Shown in pieces: positions 60,465-64,000 of a DNA stretch of 64,000 nt. The position numbers and the translations under genes are program-made. Origin of the DNA: Melioribacter sp051488665 (lineage in GTDB: Bacteria; Bacteroidota; Ignavibacteria; Ignavibacteriales; Melioribacteraceae); the NCBI RefSeq assembly GCF_051488665.1, contig NZ_JBPSEG010000003.1, positions 124,001 through 188,000 of the forward strand, written 5' to 3'. The notes under the pieces were generated by a model. The model worked only from the letters and a program-made list of their open reading frames with translations, ran no database searches and was not told the origin of the DNA. Position 1 is the first letter of the stretch. Each line of letters starts with the position of its first letter.

Positions 60465-62825
60465 ATGCGTGTTTTATTTCTACTTTTGGCGCTTAATGTT
60501 TTGGTCTACTCACAGAGTTTCACCGTCCGGGGCAGAGTAGTAGACACTCATTCTTCGCCGCTCGAACTGGCAAATATAATGCTGCTCTACTCAGTCGATT
60601 CTTCTATCGTAAAGGGAACTTCATCGGATAATGCGGGTCAATTTATTTTGACTGCTCTAAATCCGGGTAAATATGTTTTAAAGATCTCTTATTTAGGCTA
60701 CGAAACTTATTATAAGAATCTCGAACTCCGGAGCTCCGCTTTGGATCTCGGCGATATAATTCTGAGAACTTCCAAAATTGATTTGGCGGGAGTGATGGTT
60801 ACAAGCAACATCGGAGTTACAAAAATTAGCCCGGGAGCTATAACATATAACACAGCAGACCTAACCGCTCAAAGAAACGGCACCGGCGGCGATATTTTGA
60901 AAAACATGCCTTCGGTCTATATGGGAGGAAGTCCCAATCACAACCGAGACGTTCGTTTCAGGGGACTTGGGAATGCCTATACAAAAGTACTTATCGACGG
61001 TAAAGAAAGCGGTATTCAGGGCAACAACAGGGAAACCGTTATCGATATGCTGCCCGCCAATCAAATAGCCTACATAGAAATATTATCGAACCCTTCAGCG
61101 GAATACGACAGCGAGGGAATTAACGGTCTGATCAACATCGTCACGCGTAAAAAAGGATTGCCTAAAACATGGTCGCTTAACACATCGGCGTCCGTGGACA
61201 ACAACGAAGGCTTTTCGACCGACCTTTCTCTAAATTATAATTTCTCATCAGTTAACCTATACGCCGACTATTCGCGATTGAATCGCCTTATTGACAACAT
61301 CAAAGACGGCGTAAAAAGTAATTTTAAAAACGGAACATTTGACGGACAGGAAGTTACGTCAGTACAAGAAGACAAAAGCTTTAAAAACGACTTCTTAAAA
61401 GGCGGGGTCAATTTATTATTGGGAGAAAATTCAAATCTGCTGTTCGAATCAACTTACTCTCGCCAAAACGAATCGAAGGAAAAAAAAGGCAGCAAACTGA
61501 ATTTAAAATCCGACTTGTCTTTCAAAGATAACACAGTCGAAATAAACGACGAAGAAAAGAACAACTACTTCAATGAATATTACACCGAATTTACGAACTA
61601 CTTTTCTGACTATTCGGAATTAAAAATTTATGCGGGATTAAATTTCAGCAATCAGGATAAATTAGCCCGCAAAAACGAATATAAATATAACGAAGACGGC
61701 TCGTTGAAATCTCCTAATCCCGTCAAAAAAGACGAAAGCGAAATAATCGACGAACGTAAAATGAGAACCGGATTATCCTATAAATTTTCGCCATTCGAAA
61801 AAACAGAAATAAAAGTCGGCTTCTTATTTACAAGCGACAAACGAGACGCTCTTAAAGAAATTTTGGAATATGATTACAAAACCGAATCATGGAAAACATC
61901 GGCTTCGAATCAGGACAATTTTAATTTGAGGGAAGACATCTATGCTTTCTATACCGATACAAAAATAAACGTCGGCAATCTCAGCTTGCGCCCCGGAATC
62001 AGAATCGAAAGCACAAATTTGAACTCAGACTCTTTTCTCGATACCCTGACCGTTAATTCCGACTATTTGCTTCTTCTTCCGAACTTAAATATGATTTATA
62101 ATCTATCGGAGAACGAATTTATAACACTTGGTATCGGAAGACGTTTACGCAGACCCGGATTTAAGGACCTGAATCCTTTTATTGACGATAAAGACCCCTC
62201 TAAAATCAAAACCGGCAATCCTAATCTGCGTCCCGAAAAAGCATGGGTTGCTGAAGTCGGTTATATGCGGAATTTTAAGAACTTCAATGTAGGTTCTAAT
62301 ATTTTTTACCGAAAGATCGACGATGTGATACAAAAACTTATAAGCGAAAACGACTCGGGCATCGTATTCGAAAAGCCTGTTAACTTGAGCCGCGCATACC
62401 TCTTCGGGGTAGAATTACTTACGGCAGTAAAACCGTTCAAATGGTTCCAGCTCAACGCCAATTATTCCTGGTTCGATTCCGAGATAACCGACGTTGATTT
62501 CGAAGGCGAAGCGCTGAACGATCAAGTAAAATGGACTGCCAAAATCATTGCCGATTTTTCATTCGATTTTGGTTTGAATGCTCAACTTACAGCAAATTTT
62601 ATCGGTCCGAAACCGGCTACACAAAAGTCGGAAGACAAAATTACATACGCAGATTTGGGGTTATCTCAGAAAATTTACGAAAACGGAAAGATTTATCTTA
62701 GAATCAGCGATATTTTCGATTCACTAAAAAAAGTAAAGCGTGAAACCACGGATAAATCAACAAAAATCGAAAATGAAAATACTACGGGAAGAATAATTAA
62801 TCTGGGATTCCAATGGAACTTCTGA
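60465..62825 (+). CDS. TonB-dependent outer-membrane receptor
   Basis: A 786-aa outer-membrane beta-barrel of the type common in Bacteroidota. The signal peptide (MRVLFLLLALNVLVYS) is followed by a carboxypeptidase-regulatory-like domain (about 18-100, SFTVRGRVVDTHSSPLELANI). The plug domain is at about 120-230 (GGDILKNMPSV, VRFRGLGNAYTKVLIDGKE, IEILSNPSAEYDSEGINGLINIVTRK). A barrel follows to the C-terminal aromatic NLGFQWNF. The ligand is unknown; the adjacent PepSY-type membrane gene, overlapping by 13 bp, suggests a metal-chelate or siderophore. An AAGGAGC ribosome-binding site precedes the ATG. Confidence 0.92.
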   Translation: MRVLFLLLALNVLVYSQSFTVRGRVVDTHSSPLELANIMLLYSVDSSIVKGTSSDNAGQFILTALNPGKYVLKISYLGYETYYKNLELRSSALDLGDIILRTSKIDLAGVMVTSNIGVTKISPGAITYNTADLTAQRNGTGGDILKNMPSVYMGGSPNHNRDVRFRGLGNAYTKVLIDGKESGIQGNNRETVIDMLPANQIAYIEILSNPSAEYDSEGINGLINIVTRKKGLPKTWSLNTSASVDNNEGFSTDLSLNYNFSSVNLYADYSRLNRLIDNIKDGVKSNFKNGTFDGQEVTSVQEDKSFKNDFLKGGVNLLLGENSNLLFESTYSRQNESKEKKGSKLNLKSDLSFKDNTVEINDEEKNNYFNEYYTEFTNYFSDYSELKIYAGLNFSNQDKLARKNEYKYNEDGSLKSPNPVKKDESEIIDERKMRTGLSYKFSPFEKTEIKVGFLFTSDKRDALKEILEYDYKTESWKTSASNQDNFNLREDIYAFYTDTKINVGNLSLRPGIRIESTNLNSDSFLDTLTVNSDYLLLLPNLNMIYNLSENEFITLGIGRRLRRPGFKDLNPFIDDKDPSKIKTGNPNLRPEKAWVAEVGYMRNFKNFNVGSNIFYRKIDDVIQKLISENDSGIVFEKPVNLSRAYLFGVELLTAVKPFKWFQLNANYSWFDSEITDVDFEGEALNDQVKWTAKIIADFSFDFGLNAQLTANFIGPKPATQKSEDKITYADLGLSQKIYENGKIYLRISDIFDSLKKVKRETTDKSTKIENENTTGRIINLGFQWNF

Positions 62826-63556
62826 ATTCAAATAAACTTCGCAAAAATTTATATAAATGGCACAATTGGATCGGAGCGCTTCTGGCGCTCCCTATCTTTA
62901 TAACCTCAATAACAGCTATCGCTTTGCCTTTCAGGGATGAATTGGGCTTCGAAGAAATCTTCTTCAGTAAAAATCTCTTCCCGGGATATTTTATTGAAAA
63001 TTCAACGACAAAAAAAATTAATCCTCTTTCCGACATAAAAAGTTTTTATCAAGCCGGAAGAATTAATTATTATGGCACAAAGTACGGTCTATTTTTTACG
63101 ACCGAAGAGAACAAAACTCCCAGCCCGGTCATAACAAATACCGAAATACGCTTCATAAAAGCAATTGACTCCGATATCTTCGCCGGCGGTAAAGAGGGGC
63201 TCTGGATAAATACAAACAACGTCTGGTCAAAAATCTATAACGGCGATGTTTTTGATGCGGGAAGATTTTCAAACGGTAAATTTTACGTTGCTCTCGGTAA
63301 AAAAGGAATCGACACAATCGAATTAACATCAAGTTTTGCCTATGCTGCCGAATTTAAAACAGCAGACGAAAATTATATTGCTCTCAAAGAGTTAATACTT
63401 CATCTACATTCTGGCAGGGCTTTCTTCGGCAAAGAACTGGAATGGATCTGGATAACTATAAACGGCTTTAGCGTTACCGTTCTTGTTTTTACCGGATTTT
63501 ACCTCTGGTATAAAAAGAAGATTAAAAAAAGCCGTAAAAATAAAGTCGCCGTCTGA
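62813..63556 (+). CDS. PepSY-associated membrane protein
   Basis: A 247-aa inner-membrane protein of the PepSY_TM type, often paired with siderophore receptors and thought to reduce or process the imported chelate. The N-terminal helix has LYKWHNWIGALLALPIFITSI, with a His typical of this family, and the C-terminal part has HLHSGRAFFGKELEW and a helix ending in GFYLWYKKKIKK. The central periplasmic segment (about 60-190) reads as beta-strand repeats rather than canonical PepSY domains, and the protein is shorter than most relatives. It starts inside the receptor gene (13-bp overlap). Confidence 0.8.
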   Translation: MELLNSNKLRKNLYKWHNWIGALLALPIFITSITAIALPFRDELGFEEIFFSKNLFPGYFIENSTTKKINPLSDIKSFYQAGRINYYGTKYGLFFTTEENKTPSPVITNTEIRFIKAIDSDIFAGGKEGLWINTNNVWSKIYNGDVFDAGRFSNGKFYVALGKKGIDTIELTSSFAYAAEFKTADENYIALKELILHLHSGRAFFGKELEWIWITINGFSVTVLVFTGFYLWYKKKIKKSRKNKVAV

Positions 63557-63618
63557 TCGTTCACTAAGGTATTACTCAATCCGTTTTTATTATATTTACA
63601 CCTAAAAAACGGAACATT

Positions 63619-64000
63619 ATGACATCGAATCAGATCAGACAACAGTTTCTCGATTTCTTTGCTGAAAGAGGGCATAAAATAGTGCCGAGCGCGCCGGTTA
63701 TTCCGCATGGCGACCCGACGCTCCTTTTTACCAATGCCGGGATGAATCAATTCAAAGATGTTTTTCTCGGTACCGGAAGCAGAGAATATAAAAGAGCCGC
63801 CGACACTCAAAAATGCATACGCGTTTCCGGCAAACACAACGACCTCGAAGAAGTGGGACACGACACTTATCACCATACATTTTTCGAAATGCTCGGCAAC
63901 TGGTCGTTCGGCGACTACTATAAAAAGGAAGCCATTGCCTGGGCGTGGGAATTATTGACCGAAGTCTGGAAACTGCCCAAAGAAAGATTATGGGCTACCG
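63619..64000 (+). CDS. alaS: Alanyl-tRNA synthetase (5' part, cut by window end)
   Basis: The first 127 codons of a gene that runs past the window edge. The product charges tRNA-Ala. The reading frame opens with SNQIRQQFLDFFAERGHKIVPSAP, then PTLLFTNAGMNQFKDVFLG, KCIRVSGKHNDLEEVG and HHTFFEMLGNWSFGDYYK, all diagnostic of the AlaRS class II catalytic core. An AACGGAAC stretch lies upstream of the ATG and TATATTTAC, a -7-like box, about 30 bp before that. Confidence 0.95.
   Translation, partial: MTSNQIRQQFLDFFAERGHKIVPSAPVIPHGDPTLLFTNAGMNQFKDVFLGTGSREYKRAADTQKCIRVSGKHNDLEEVGHDTYHHTFFEMLGNWSFGDYYKKEAIAWAWELLTEVWKLPKERLWAT

Noticed and set aside
1..64000. CRISPR arrays, insertion sequences, prophage or integrative elements, tRNA/rRNA genes
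   Set aside because: I saw no spaced direct repeats, transposase or integrase motifs, attachment-site repeats or cloverleaf/rRNA sequence anywhere in the window.

Overview
The window looks like chromosomal DNA of a free-living, Gram-negative member of the Bacteroidota/Chlorobi lineage, most likely an Ignavibacteria-type (Melioribacter/Ignavibacterium-like) bacterium. This is an inference from gene content: a PorV/PorQ-family outer-membrane protein, a large secreted lamin-tail-repeat protein with an FlgD-like C-terminal domain, an outer-membrane beta-barrel TonB receptor, BatA-type membrane proteins, an AMMECR1/MEMO pair and TATATTTG-type promoter boxes. I see no rRNA or tRNA gene, CRISPR array, insertion sequence, integrase or phage gene. 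Genes are tightly packed, with many 1-14 bp overlaps and at least five tail-to-tail overlaps of stop codons.

Layout. 1-6.2 kb: phosphoglycerate mutase, a PorV/PorQ protein, a lipoprotein, a TPR histidine kinase and an unrecognised lipoprotein / small soluble / two-TM protein operon. 6.3-9.6 kb: transketolase and a Y-family DNA polymerase. 9.6-13.2 kb (minus): an operon of tryptophanase, a 271-aa unknown protein, AMMECR1 (amrA) and MEMO (amrB). 13.4-19.5 kb: YIP1 protein, PriA, ferredoxin, thioredoxin, an inositol-monophosphatase-family enzyme and a Sua5/YrdC protein. 19.6-23.8 kb: PAS histidine kinase, M24 peptidase, a B12-binding protein with a CarH-type photoreceptor motif, and a PAP2-like membrane protein. 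23.8-30.9 kb: the 1,514-aa lamin-tail protein and, divergently, a secreted M28 peptidase fused to a cyclophilin and an FKBP domain. 30.9-37.4 kb: gltBD with a structured leader. 37.4-44.7 kb: a tight plus-strand run (SpoIID-like, glycosyltransferase, BatA-like, HflX, histidine ammonia-lyase). 44.7-50.5 kb: a small membrane protein gene of 54 codons coupled to a lipoprotein, an EamA transporter, DUF1015-serC, MarR, DUF2203, OsmC and DUF2905 genes. 50.5-57.1 kb: a two-gene operon of an SPFH-like membrane protein and a giant 1,863-aa protein. 57.4-60.3 kb: PspC protein, membrane protein, ECF sigma and RskA-type anti-sigma. 60.4-64 kb: TonB receptor with a PepSY-type membrane partner, then the start of alaS.

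The best candidate for something undescribed is the 1,863-aa protein (50542-56133, minus). I read it as a degenerate aminotransferase-like domain, then a complete class I/II aminotransferase with its PLP lysine, then a divergent phosphoenolpyruvate carboxylase-like half. If both catalytic halves work, it could make oxaloacetate and transaminate it to aspartate on one polypeptide next to a membrane scaffold. Several PEP-binding arginines appear substituted, so the carboxylase half may instead be altered or regulatory. The M28-cyclophilin-FKBP fusion, the HTH-less CarH-like B12 protein and the three-gene lipoprotein module are secondary points of interest.
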